64,000 nt of DNA, from NCBI GenBank assembly GCA_023213395.1, contig CM041465.1, positions 226,679,741-226,743,740 on the forward strand. The letters run 5' to 3'. Shown piece by piece: positions 35,695 through 47,695 of this stretch. The stretch is from Cycas panzhihuaensis. Lineage: Eukaryota > Cycadophyta. The notes under the pieces were generated by a model, which was given only the letters and a program-made list of their open reading frames with translations, ran no database searches and was not told the origin of the DNA. Position numbers and translations under genes: made by a program. The stretch's first letter is position 1. Each line of letters begins with the position of its first letter.

Positions 35695-35897
35695 TGCAAA
35701 TACCAATCCCTTATCATGGAAATTACCATAATTATGTTAATATTCTTTTAATTCTTACTATTTTATAAAGATTAATTATAATGAATGAGAAGCTAAAATG
35801 AAAAACAAGGAGACAATGAATTAATCAATTGAGAGTGATCAATAGGCAAGTTACCAATGATAAGTAGGTTTGTTCTTTTAATTCTTACTATTTTATT

Positions 35898-35903
<6 letters not shown>

Positions 35904-35982
<79 letters not shown>

Positions 35983-36006
35983 CATGTGTGTGTGTGTGTG
36001 TGTGTG
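35904..36006. repeat. Compound microsatellite (CT)n(TA)n(GT)n
   Basis: About 40 bp CT, about 35 bp TA, two TACA-like units, then about 20 bp GT. Frames across it are repeat artefacts. Confidence 0.9.
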
Positions 36007-36238
36007 GATATATTATTAACATTCAAAATGATAGCTTAGTAGTGACCATACAACTTCTAAAGATCATAATCAAGTGGAAAATATATTAAAGGTCCCATAT
36101 GACAATTTTGAGATGATTTTATTAGTTTTACTAAATTTTGAGTAAATTTTATTTGGGCCTAAAATATGGCTACATCTCATTAAAAATAGTTATATTTTAA
36201 GGTACTTTGATCAAGGTAATAATTTAATGCATGAGGTC

Positions 36239-36582
36239 TATTAAGAAAATAAGTGTGTAAAGTTTTGATACCATATTTAAAAAATAATATGCTATGCATA
36301 TAAGAGATGAAATTATGTGGTGAGTGAATGATACAACAATGAAGCACAAGAATGATGAAGTATGTATAAGTTAACATAAGAGATGGAAGAATAGCCAAAC
36401 CTCAATTAGAATGAAGAATGATGTACATACTTATAATACAAGCTTATTATTAATGAGAGAACCCTTATTGATCAATCTTAGAGGTAGCACATATCTCTAT
36501 ATGGCTCGCAACTTTAAATATAATATTACAAATAAATGTAGAAAGAGTGTAGATTAGGATAATTATATAATTAAGTATTGCA
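36239..36582 (-). repeat. Left LTR (344 bp)
   Basis: Starts TATTAAGAAAATAAG and ends TTAAGTATTGCA. It contains an internal copy of the PBS edge (TTTTGATACCA) about 20 bp in, as does the right copy. Confidence 0.8.
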
Positions 36583-37952
36583 GCTAACATTTTTCCACTA
36601 TAATAGATAACTACATAAGATGGAATGTCACATTAAAAGTAAGTATTAGGTCTTCAAATGAATGATGGATCATAAGCTATTATAATAATATAATTTGTTG
36701 CCAATATCCATATGAAGAAAAGTCCATCTACCAAAATGCATGGGTAACTAGCTACTACAACTACCATTTGAATAGGAACCTCCTTTGAATGCATGGTTCA
36801 ATCAGTGCTAAGTCAACTTCACTCTAGGAGCACGTCATCTTATGTGGCCAAATAAGTAAGTTGATGAAGAAATACAAGAGTAGCTGAAAAGAGGTCCCAC
36901 CTCTTGCTTAAATGGGATAATATAAGCATCTTCAAATGGATCTAAGGCCTTACAATGACACTATGAACTTAAATTATGTCTATAGGCTTAAAATCTAGTA
37001 ATAAATGTCAATACATAACTAAAAAATAGATGTGACTGAAATACAATATGAATGACTCTCTTAAATAATGAATTTTAATGTGAAATAGTTTCTCTAGAAC
37101 CAAAAATAAGCCATTATACATGTTATTCCCCTTATTTTAGGGTATATCATATCACTGAAATGTACAACAAATATCATGGAACCATTAAAATTACATATAT
37201 ATATGCCTAAGAAAGCTAAAAGAATGAAGAAAAATAAAGTTTTAAAAGAAACTTTTGACTTTGAGCTGAAATTTGTGTAGTACATTAGCTCCAAATGCTA
37301 TTAGGTGACCTAACAAATGAAATCTCTCTCAGTTACGAATCCAACGCAACTAATGGGATTGAAAGCAAACTTTGTATACTCAAGTTATATCCAAAAAACT
37401 AATAAGGACTCCATGAAAAATTAAAAATTAGGGACTAAACCCCTTTCATTGGTTGGATGAAGGTCATATGGCCATTCAAATGACCAAGGGGTTGAAATGG
37501 TAAATGTGGGATTGTAGACCTAAAAATTTATAAGATCTAACTAATAAAAATTTTACAAATGCAAAAAAAAAAAAAAAAAAATTGTGAATAAAAATTCACG
37601 TCCACACACCCAAATGTAACCCAAAAAATATATTAAAAATGATTAAATTTATATCTAAAATTTTAAAAAATAAAAAATCCCCAAAGAATATTTGCCAATT
37701 TTATGTTGTAGGGGCACTGATAGAAGGAGGACATCAATGATATATGCATCTATGTTTTGTAATATGTAAAGATTTCTTATATTCTCCTTCACTCAATGCT
37801 TAAAGTCGCACATCATTTGGGTTACTTATAGCCTGCTCAAAAAGTAATTTAAGAGAACATATATAAAGTGCAACCTCCTTAGCATTATCACCTCTACATC
37901 CTCTTGCAAGGCACCCACTACCGATGATTGGCAAAATTCCTTTTTGACTTAG

Positions 37953-38400
37953 AGAACAAATATACTGGTTGGTATGTGTTACTGTTAAACATATATGTTG
38001 TGGTCAACAAATAGGATGATATAGTAAAGGTGAGAATAATGATGAATGTCAAGGGGTTGAAAAAGTACCAAGATACAACTTGATTGAAGTATATAACACT
38101 ATTTATGAATTTCTTGTAGGAGATAGATCACACCCTTAATCTGAGAAAATTTATGCAGTGCTGGAGACCTTAACTAAGTAGATGGAAGTAATAGGGTATG
38201 TACTTAATACAAACTTTGTGCTCCATGATGTTGAAGAGGAACTCAAGGAACACATGCCCTGTAGTCATAGTTAGAAGCTAGATATTACCTTTGGCCTTAT
38301 TAACATAGTCCCTGGAACCCTTATTTGGATCACCAAAAAACTTCACGTGTGTGGTGACTACCACAATGCCACTAAATTCATCTTGAAAATCATTAGATGT
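37953..38400 (+). pseudogene. PPR protein C-terminus (E/E+ and DYW domain), broken
   Basis: PPR-DYW proteins are organelle RNA editing factors. The frame starts with an E-motif piece (GWYVLLLNIYVVVNK, then DDIVKVR and GLKKYQDT). After a +1 shift it continues with NTIYEFLVGDRSHP, IGYVLNTNFVLHDVEEE, the HS-stop-K site, ITFGLINIVPGT, LHVCGDYHNATKFI and LKIIR. This is the E+ and DYW order. The deaminase signature is destroyed: the Glu of HSE is a TAG stop, and the second Cys of CGDCH is Tyr. Several further stops replace Gln, Trp or Glu codons. The final 20 or so residues including D-Y-W, and the upstream PPR repeats, are not recognisable. It lies inside an LTR-bounded unit, antisense to it. Confidence 0.85.
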
Positions 38401-39342
38401 GCGCATTCTTTGAGTTCTATTTTAGAGTAGCCTATGTATAGGATAAGTGTAGCATATATATTTTTCTTTTTCGTATTTATCAACAATACATACAAAATAA
38501 TTTTAATATTCTACTGGCCTTTTCATGGCCTCAAAAAACTAGTAGCAGATCCTTATGATAGGACACCTGCAAAGGCCTCTAGTTTGAGGTTAAAAATACC
38601 ATAATTTTTTTTTTATAGCAGACATACATCTTCTATCAAGCCTATAATTAGTGTTAAGATCTACTCTTCCTTTTTTTTCCTAATACATAAAACATAGGCC
38701 AAAACAACGTAAATGCAATTTTTTTTTAAGTATAGGCTGCTTACTATAAATATTTCTTTTACAAATGTAGAGTCGCTTTTGGTTTCTAAATAGCCAAATG
38801 AAACTCCTTCAATTTCTATTAATATTTTTTGTTGTAATCTATCCATTAACATACAAAGGAGATAGTGACACAGTAATTAGAATTTGCACAAAAGAAGCAA
38901 TATTTCTTTTAATGGTGGACTTTACCATAAAGAACTTATATGTAATATTATTTTTGCATCACATACATAAAAAACTATCCATTGTAATTAGCCTAAATTA
39001 AGCATTAAATAACTTTCAAAAGTACTCTAAAATAGGCTTCAAAATAGACTCATAACAACATTAAAATGGCCTCTTAAAAGTGACTGAAATTTGTGATAAA
39101 ACAATCTCAAATGTATCTCAAAATATAATGAAAACAATCCCAAAGATGTGTATAAAAATGTAACATCAAATAACTTCAAAATTCTTGAAATAATCCTTCA
39201 AATGATTAAGAAATATGTCACTAATTAGGCATAATAAAGTTCCTAAAAAAAATTAACAAGGTTCTAAAAACTTGAAAGAATAACATGTACAAAGGATTTA
39301 AAATGTTGCCCTCAAAGATTTAAACCTTGGGCTTTGATACCA

Positions 39343-39686
39343 TATTAGAAAAATAAGTATGCAAAGATTTGATACCATGTTAGAAAAATAATATACTATG
39401 CATATAAGAGATGAAATTATATGGTCAGTGAATGATACAACAATGAAGCACAAGAATGATGAAGTATGTACAAGTTAAAACAAGAGATGAAAGAATGACC
39501 AAACTTCAATTAGAATGAAGAATAATGTACATACTTATAATACAAGCTTACCATCAATAAGAGAACCCTTATTGATCAATCTTAGAGATAGCATACATCT
39601 CTATGTGGCCCACAACCTTAAATGTAATAATATAAATAAATGTGGAGAGAATATAGGTGGGGACAATTATGTAATTAGGTATTACA
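39343..39686 (-). repeat. Right LTR (344 bp)
   Basis: Starts TATTAGAAAAATAAG directly after the reverse PBS and ends TAGGTATTACA. A second PBS-like edge (GATTTGATACCATGTTAG) lies inside, so the PBS/LTR border is duplicated. Confidence 0.8.
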
Positions 39687-42600
39687 CCCAATAAAGTCAA
39701 CCTTATTATTTCTTTAAAATCATAGTTATAAAATCTTAGATTTTATGGGCTAACCTATGTATGAGTTTTAAGTTGAAATGGGTATATATAAATCCATTTA
39801 TTTTGTTTCATTTTTATCATTTAGATTTAGAAAAAAAAAAAACCTTTCTAAAGAAGAAGATTTTGAGAAAAGAAGAATAAGAAGTCATCCAAGATCTATT
39901 TTTCTCTCTTTAGTAACCTCTTGAAATCTATTCTAAAGGTTATGATGGCTTCCTTATATTGATATATTAACATATAATTACCTTACTCAAGGAAGCTATA
40001 CTCTCATAGGATTCTTTCCCTAAAAGAGGATAATGGAGATTGTGGCCACCTTTCAATATCCATTCTATATTTGACCACTATGTCTAGAGGTAAGAAATCC
40101 TCCATTTGTGTAACATTGACATAATCCTCATATGGGTAAGATAAGATTATTTATGGTTTATATATTTTCTCTTTGTAAACATTTATTCTTAATAAAAATA
40201 AGGCTATTCAACCCTTAATTTTACCTCTACTAATACTTGTCTACTTGCGAATATATATAGTATTATTTATTTAAGATTATATAGTTATAATATAAGAAAA
40301 TCATCATAACTAACCTAAATCAAAGAAAGAAGTGTCATTTATACATTTAATTACCCTTGCATTATGTTATAGAGGAGTGGAACTAAAACACTAAGAATAA
40401 CTATATCATAAGTGAATTTCCTTAAGCTAGTAGGATATAAGAATAGTACTCAATAAATATATAGTAGATCTTATATTTCTTTCTCATTTTACAAATTTTA
40501 TTAGTGGCATATAGGAAATCTTACTTAGAATCTTTGGTATATTTCTCCTTATACTAGCTTACATCCTAATAGAGCATAAAGTATCACCAACAAATTGGAA
40601 ACCATAATGGGGAATGCTTTTCATTTATTTTCCTTTCTTATCTTAGAGTGTATTTTCCATTTAAGAGCTTAGAAAGTGAGCTTACTTTCATTTTCTATTT
40701 CAACCTTAGGCTTACTATCATAGAATTATATTGCCTTTTAGTGATAGTATATTCTTAAAACTACAAATGATGGAGATTTAAGCTAAAACCCTATGAATCA
40801 TATCCTTAAGTCCATCCATTGGTATATTTCTGATGGGTATGAAGAACATGACTTTAGAATCTACTTGCTTTATCATTCACTTTAGTGCTCCACCATGAAG
40901 TGGTACTACTCTTTTCTTAGTGCTTGTATGTATGAGTTTTTGGATTTATATTATAAATTTCTATATTTCTTTAAACATTCTACCCTACAAGACTTTGGAG
41001 TATAATTTATAATAATAATAAGGTAGAAACCCAATTCCTTAATCTCCTAATACGTGAAGGATTGGCAAACTACTTAATAGATGTGCAACAAAATATTCAA
41101 GTAAGAAAGACCTCGAAAATGGTTCATCTAGAGCCTTTTTCTTAGCCATATATTTTTTCTCATGAATTTATTTTTTATAATTAGTAATAAGTCATACTTA
41201 AAGCCTTAGTTATTGAGATATTACAAGTCAAGAAGGAGAAATTAATAGCATACCAACCAACTCTTATAACCATAGAGAAAAACATAGTAAATAATAGAGT
41301 GATTAAGCATGCATTTGCTACACCTTGACTAGCACTACCTATATCATAGACCATGTTATTACTCAAAATAACACAACATCAAGATCAATTATTTAAATAA
41401 TATAAAGACATTAAAAGGTTATATTTATATGTATAACCTTCTAAATCACCTCTTATTAATAATATTGCTTTTGTGAATATAACCAACAACCTCGATGAGA
41501 GATGTACATCAAATAAACTATTAAAAATATTAATAAGAAATTAAATATTAGGATCAACTCTAATACTAACATTAATTAAGGAGAACCTAAGAATAACCAA
41601 TGTAGAAATAATATTATCAACAAATAGAAATAAGTTGTATGTGTACATACTATGAGATTTTGGCTCAAAATACTAAAAATTATGAAATCCTATAAAAGGC
41701 CTTTAAATATGCATATCTCAAAGTCCATAGATTGACTAGTACAATATAAGAATCTTACCATGTATAAATGGTAGAAAGCATGAATATTTCCTCTATTAGT
41801 CTCTTTTCCATCTATCCTATTTGCAGCCTTTTACATCCTTTTAGTACCTTTTAAGATTAGGAATCACAAAATACCATAGACTATATGTTGACTTTTAAAA
41901 GTTCCCCTCAAATTTTCATTAAAAAATCTTGCATAGTTGGGTGGAAAATTAGTGTCAAACCTAGCTAACATTTTTATGAATTAAAATAATAAATATTTAT
42001 AGGGTTTTAATGAATTTAATGAATAAATTATTGTGTGTCACCTAAATCAATTAATATAGTATATCTATTAATCGATGTATTAGAATTTAATTCAAATTCA
42101 ACTAAAACCTGAAGAAAGTGGCTCTTAGTTCCACTTTAGAGGTTATACTAGCATTAGTTTATTATATCAATATCTTCCTATAGCAAGTTAGTAAAAGCAA
42201 CTTAAAGATTCTAAGCTACTTAGTCACTATTCTAATTAAGCATTATTGGTTGCTCTCTCTCAGTTATATGACCTTAAACCCTTTTAAGCGTGACTTCACC
42301 AACCATAATGGTTAAATTTAAGATAAAACTTAAGGCTTACAACTCACCTAAAATAGCCTTAAATGATTAAGAATAAGGCTTGCTATAGTTCCACTAAAGG
42401 AGAACACTTAATAAATCATGATCTTGGGATTAATCCTAAAAGTAAATACAAAGTCACTCCACCTAATTTTTAGTACTATCATGACTAATTATGTTTACTT
42501 AAAAGTTGTGATTTTTGTAGTTCTATCTATTAGATTAATGTTCATATGTGGACAAAATAAGATAGGTGAGTTATAGGAGTTGCAAAGTCCTAAATGGACT

Positions 42601-42940
42601 TATGACACATGTTAAGACAATTATGTATTCTTTTGTTAGAATCGATCTTGCTTGTATATTAATCTATACTATACTATGTGTATGGTAATTCAATGAAGGT
42701 GTTCTTAATGAATGGAGATTATTATTGGTAGACTAATTCTACCTAAAAAACCTATGTCTTTATGTGTAGTTTGGTTCTATATCTTGGTCATAATTTCACA
42801 TCTAGTACCAGACCAAGTCTTGTTGGTTGATAATTAAATTTTCACCTATAATACGGGATCTAGTCTATTTGTAGGTTTGTTTATTAAGAATTTTGCTAGT
42901 CTTATTATGGGATTAATTATTAGACTAGATTATCTTAAAA
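39687..42940. other. AT-rich stretch without recognised genes
   Basis: More than 3 kb without a recognised frame on either strand. A TATA-like phrase (GGGTATATATAAATCC) occurs near 39780 and is followed by an A-rich then CT-rich stretch, which could be the body of an old LTR. The last 400 bp look like the 3' untranslated part of the element ending at 42955. Confidence 0.4.
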
Positions 42941-43010
42941 AAGGGGGGGATTTGTTAGGTTAACATTATAGGGAAGAGATGCCTATAGAGAGGAGAGGTA
43001 AAGTGTAGAA
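42941..43010 (+). mobile_element. Polypurine tract and start of an orphan 3' LTR
   Basis: AAAAAAGGGGGGGATT is followed by TGTTAGGTTAACATT, the standard copia layout of PPT then TG LTR start. Neither the far end of this LTR nor the matching 5' LTR or coding region was found, so it is an isolated remnant. Confidence 0.45.
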
Positions 43011-44151
43011 TGCTCAATATCCATCTGATATGATAGCTCATATTACACAAGGTGACTAATCATTATATCAAGTATGCATATTACATTTATTCATGTTAGG
43101 TTTGGTCTAAACCTTAGATTTCTATAGTAGGTATGAAGGGGCATTTTATGTGGTTATGTGAGTATACCCAGACATTCAAATTTCATTGGATAATTAAATG
43201 TGAAATGTAGGCCAACATTTAATGCCATTGTGGCCACCGATTCGAAAAAGTTACAATCCCGTTACTATTGCCTTCAAACTCTACTAGCATCTCTAAAGTA
43301 TCTTAAATTACAAAGTTGAAGACGTCTTTCCAGTATCTAATATTTTTTGTGAGCTTAATTTTGTAGTACCCCAATGGGTTTTCTATATCCCTTCTAATTT
43401 TTCTCTTCTCCTTAAGAGGTAATGAGAATGAATCATTAAGGGTGGATTCTAAATTGCATAGGAGTTGGGTGGGCAAGCCATGTTTAATAACTTGAAAGAA
43501 TAGGCAACCTTAACAAGCTTTGCCCACCTAGGAAACCAAGTTTTTAAGGCTCTTTTCATCAGAAGGGTCAATTTATAAAGGAGATAGATCTAGCACTAGA
43601 ATTTTGTTACTTACATATGAATCTTGGTGAACCACTTTATGGTTGGGATAATGTTCTTTGTTCTATATGAAGGCAAGATTGATCTCCTCACATCTATCAA
43701 CACCATTGGTGATCTTGATATCCATACCTATAATGTTATATTTGCTTTTACTTCAATTATGAACAAATAAATTTGAAAAGGCATCTCCCTTGATACATCT
43801 TGGTGCTTGAGTGTGGATGGCTTATTCTACCTAAGAAAAGTGGACCAAGCCATAAAATACAAGAAAACCCAATTGAAATATGAAGAATTAGGCACCAAAT
43901 TCAAGCAATATATACTTCTCTAAATCTTACTAACAATAGATTACTACGATTCGATCACATGGCCATGTAATAATTTGTTGATATACCATCATTCATGGTA
44001 TAGATGTAAAGTCAGGAGTTATATCACTTAAATAACAAATAAAGAAGTTTCCCTTTACCTTATGAGGCTTGAATATACTTGAGAGATATTTGAAAGAGGT
44101 TAATATATCAAGGTCATTTGTGTAGATTAATTATGTGACCTTAGGATATAT
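43011..44151. other. Unassigned stretch
   Basis: May start with the body of the orphan LTR. No protein, repeat or second LTR border was recognised in this 1.1 kb. Confidence 0.35.
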
Positions 44152-44417
44152 TGTTAGTATTAATCTCTTAATGAAATATACTTTATGTGTATTTAGATGT
44201 AATTTTAGGTTTATGTCATTAGGCAGGAAAATCCTAACCCTAATGCTCACCCTCAATAATAAAAGGCAAAATCTCAAGGAGGGAGTCATTATTCATTCTC
44301 ACCTCTAAGCTTGCTCCCATATCTTGTTTCATCTCTTTTTCATTCTCCATTGCCATTATGTGTATGTAAGTGATTTATTCCCTAAATCCATCCTTCCTTC
44401 ATGTGGTATCAGAGCTA
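44152..44417 (+). mobile_element. 5' LTR and PBS of a plus-strand copia
   Basis: A TGTTAG...CCTTCA segment of about 250 bp (44152-44401) is followed directly by TGTGGTATCAGAGCTA, an initiator-Met PBS. The first coding sequence downstream on the same strand is the copia gag at 49.5 kb, interrupted by the gag-only element. Together with 58109-58890 these probably form a single host copia. The LTR start is chosen by the TGTTAG motif, as no second LTR is available for comparison. Confidence 0.6.
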
Positions 44418-46219
44418 GAAGGGGATCTATTCATTCCATTCCACTTGCATTGAGTCATTTTACCTCTCCTTCACCTTTAATGTGATGTATTGAGAGTGCA
44501 TTAATTATTTTTAACAGTTTGAGAGCTTAAAATTATATTCCTTTATATGGTGCTACTTTCTCTATGCGTTCAGAATTTTAGAGGTGAAGAATATAGGTTT
44601 TCAAAGTCGTTCAGCAGTTGGAACAGTCCCAGAAGAATTAATGGCCTAAAATTTCATGAAAATTTTGAATATCTCAGATTTTGATGAAAATTTTCATGCA
44701 AGGTCACCTTGACTAGAGGATCATTTTTGTATTCTAGAGAAACTTTAGATTCATCCTACAACATTAAGTTTTATCTGAGATAAAAGGGTAAATTTTATGG
44801 ATAAGTGACTTAAGGCACATTTCCAAATAAAATCCTTTAATTATAAGTTGAAAATCTAAATGTTTTATTGAGGGATCTAGTAGATTTATATCTTAGGATC
44901 ATTTTAAGATAAATCTTATCAAATTTTATCCACTGGTTAGTGAGATCTATGTAGTTTTCTCACAAACGCTGAATTTGCCCACTCAACCCCACAAAGGATA
45001 TTGTGAGGGAATTTGGAATTTTGAATAATTTTTTGGCTAATTTTAGAAATGGTGTAGAAGGAAAAGTTGATGTACGTGTCAAAACATAACTTTTAACATA
45101 TTGAAGTTTAGATTCTGAGACAGTGGATCTGGCAAGATTCTATTTTTGTGGTTTTTTCAGGTAAAATTTTTAATGCCTTTTCAAAAATATGACTTCACTA
45201 ATCTATCAGAAACAACATTCTAAATAATTTTTCCTTCTGACGTAAATTTAAATTTCATCATTTAGGTCTTCATACTTGTAATTTTTAGAAAAATTTACTC
45301 ATTTATTATTATTTATAAATTTTATAAAAAAATCATAAAATAAGGTAAAATAGCATGCATATAGATATAGAAAAATTAGTATTTTAGTGGTAAGTTAATC
45401 CACATTTTATCCCATTATGGATTTTGTAAACAAGGGAAACCTTGGATCAAAAGCAACATCTTGTTCCTCTACTAAATCTAGCATACTTTTTCTATTTGTA
45501 TACATAGCATAAAACATTATAAAAGTAGCAACAACAACAAAGTAAGAACGAAAAATAAGCAAAAACATTTGGCAACTTTCCATTTTAATTTTCAGTTATT
45601 TGGAAATAACTTACATTATTCTTAAAAGGAATCTCATCCATATGTTTTATACCGTCAGTTCTTGACTTGTGTATACACTCACCTTGATTGGTCGAAGTCT
45701 AGGCCCTAAGGAAGGTATAAGTTTTATACCAGATCTGGTCTTAACCAGAATAGTGGTGGAGGGACAAGTTAGCCATACCTACAACCTCTAATTAAGGATA
45801 ATCTTGATAACCACCTGGGAAAATAAAAAACCTTAATGCAAGATTAAAATTAACCTGGTCCAATATCTGTCATAGCCGTGGGATACACACATACCATTTG
45901 ACTCTTCGGAGGAGGTATATAGCTACTCATTGGTGAACTTGGTGAGGATTGGAAGTACCTAGGCTCCACTATAACTTAGATTCTATCATCAAGCGTAGGT
46001 GCGGGTATCGCAGGTGAAAGCCCTAATTGTATACTAGAAGGCTTAAGCATCGAAACCTCACCTACATTTGGATATAAGTTAGAGGTTAGTGGTATGACAT
46101 ATTAGCACTCTTTGCTAGCTTTACATTAGGCTCATTCTTACATCATTGCTTATGCTCATTTTTCATAGTTGTTGAAAAATACTTAATCATTGCTTGCTTC
46201 TCATCATAGCATTCATTTC
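44418..46219 (+). other. Probable leader of the host copia
   Basis: 1.8 kb between the PBS and the gag-only element, without a recognised frame. It is somewhat more GC-rich at 45.7-46.1 kb. If the host-copia reading is right, it is untranslated leader continuing at 49431. Confidence 0.4.
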
Positions 46220-46442
46220 TATTAGAAATCAAACCTGCAATAAGATAATATTCGCAAACAGAAATAAACGCCTCTAGGATCGAACAGTACCCTTAAGGTA
46301 CCTCAAATAGTAAAAACAAAACATCCTTATAACAAATATTTCATATGATACACTATGTGTGTATTTATAATATATGACATGAGAGTAAGAGTGAGACCCA
46401 CTTGCATATGAGACAAAACAAATGTGCATTAATATTCCAACA
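46220..46442 (-). repeat. 3' LTR of gag-only element
   Basis: Plus-strand start TATTAGAAATC, end ATATTCCAACA. The minus-strand start TGTTGGAATA directly follows the polypurine tract. Confidence 0.88.
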
Positions 46443-46512
46443 CTCCCCCTTAATGCACATTTGGATCATTTGTATTTGCAATGCCTTGTCCTTAGAAATG
46501 TCTTGAAGAGGA

Positions 46513-46680
46513 TGTCTTCAAGTTGATCCTTGCCTTCAATATTGTAGTGATGTCTTTGATGTAGAATGATGTCTTCATCTTAATTTTTGTCTTCAATTAT
46601 GTATTGATGCCTTTGTAAGATGATATCCTTAGCTTGATTTCCATCTTGAATCCTGTAATGATGATGTTGATGTAGCATCT
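46513..46680. repeat. Three degenerate 55-bp units in the 3' untranslated part
   Basis: Units begin GATGTCTTCAAGTTGAT, GATGTCTTCATCTTAAT and GATATCCTTAGCTTGAT, and each ends with a TGTAGTGATG / TGTATTGATG / TGTAATGATG phrase. A further two-copy repeat (CTTGAATCAATACT) lies near 46870-46920. Confidence 0.6.
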
Positions 46681-47226
46681 CTAGAAAATGTAGATCTAAA
46701 TTCTTCATTGTGGCTGGTCTAGTCTAATTTTGATGAAGATCCTGTAAATAACCTTCTTCAAACAAAACTTGCATGTCATTATTATCCTCTATAAGTTCTT
46801 GATCACCACATACAACAATGATTTCTTCAACCTTTGGAGTAGACTCTTGATCAACTTACATACTTTTGGAACTTGAATCAATACTCAAAGAAGGAATGTC
46901 ATTTAAACTTGAATCAATACTTAAAGTAGGAATATCATCAATATAAGACTCATCCTTTATAGGATCATCAGATTCATATTTAATTTCTCTTGAAATCTTG
47001 GTGTTATTTATATAAACCTTTATCAACTCATCATTTTTAACGTATTCATCAGTAGTTGTAGTCTCATTAATACATTTAACTATTGTTTCTTTACATTCAG
47101 TAAAATTTCATTAGTACTCATATATTCTTCATCTTGACATGTTGTTTCATCAGTGTTGATGATATTTTCTTCATTCATTTTACCTGTACCATAACCATAA
47201 CTGGCCATAATTACCTTTTTAATCAT

Positions 47227-47619
47227 TCATTGTGTCTCTTTAGGAGTTTGTTCAAATACTTCCCTTAGAAAATCCCAAGCTTCTTTAGCAGTACTTGCAT
47301 GTAGAATCATAAGAATGACAAAATAGTATTCGGAAGGAAGATCAACCTTATTGAATGTAGCATGAATCATAATGAATGTCTTTCTGTCTTTCTTCTCAAA
47401 CATTTCCTTTTCTTCTTCATCCTTAGGGATATCATATCTATCAGTAACAATCTTCCACAAACCTCTAGCTATGAAAAAGAATCCCATTTTAATCGTCCAA
47501 AAAAAGTAGTCTTCACCTTTACTCTTAGGTATTGGAAGAAATGAATCCCTTAAGTAGTATTCATTTGTTTCAGGAACATACATGACTACATCATTATCCT
47601 CCATGATTGTAAATGCCAT
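47227..47619 (-). CDS. Copia-type gag protein of gag-only element
   Basis: 130 codons with no internal stop, from the ATG at 47619 to the TGA at 47227. The N-terminus (MAFTIMEDNDVV) is followed by KGEDYFFWTIKM, GLWKIVTDRYDIP, a charged stretch (DEEEKEMFEKKDRK) and ASTAKEAWDFLREVFEQ. This is the order of the plant copia gag N-terminal and UBN2 regions ('xNYxxWxxxMxxxLxxxxLWxxV ... TAKEAWDxLxxxF'). Typical copia gags are longer and end in a CCHC knuckle. Here the protein stops after the first UBN2 helices, and no knuckle was recognised downstream in the minus sense. Either gag is truncated or a short gag is what this family encodes. It may form particles with gag from a partner element. Confidence 0.75.
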   Translation of the reverse strand: MAFTIMEDNDVVMYVPETNEYYLRDSFLPIPKSKGEDYFFWTIKMGFFFIARGLWKIVTDRYDIPKDEEEKEMFEKKDRKTFIMIHATFNKVDLPSEYYFVILMILHASTAKEAWDFLREVFEQTPKETQ

Positions 47620-47644
47620 TTTCTAACACTATGTCCTTTTTTAA

Positions 47645-47695
47645 TTAACAAACTTACTTATCATTGGTAACTTGCCTATTGATCACTCTTAACAA
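47645..47695 (-). repeat. Leader segment shared with 35.83 kb
   Basis: About 45 bp just upstream of the gag ATG (minus sense, containing GATCAATAGGCAAGTTACC) recur nearly unchanged on the plus strand at about 35828-35872. Similarity stops abruptly on both sides. Confidence 0.75.

Larger units (their letters stand above)
35382..36238. other. Spacer with two compound microsatellites
   Basis: No coding sequence. A 25-bp segment starting TTCTTTTAATTCTTAC occurs at 35743 and again at 35873. The start may include the remaining 3' LTR of the host copia, since sequence after the solo LTR continues from the tract before it. Confidence 0.5.
36239..39686 (-). mobile_element. LTR-flanked unit carrying a PPR gene fragment
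   Basis: Two direct repeats of 344 bp each (36239-36582, 39343-39686) bound 2.76 kb. A Met-type PBS in reverse (GGGCTTTGATACCA) abuts the right repeat. The left repeat is followed by a purine-rich tract in the minus sense (AGTGGAAAAATGTTAGC), so the unit reads as a minus-strand LTR element. No gag or pol motif was found. The interior instead has a PPR-DYW gene tail on the plus strand. Flanking 5-mers do not match, so either the target duplication is lost or the two repeats come from separate insertions. It may be a non-autonomous element with captured host DNA. Confidence 0.65.

Noticed and set aside
35793-36039. Frames on both strands with Arg-Glu, Ser-Leu and Ile-Tyr repeats
   Set aside because: These are translations of the (CT)n(TA)n(GT)n microsatellite, not genes.
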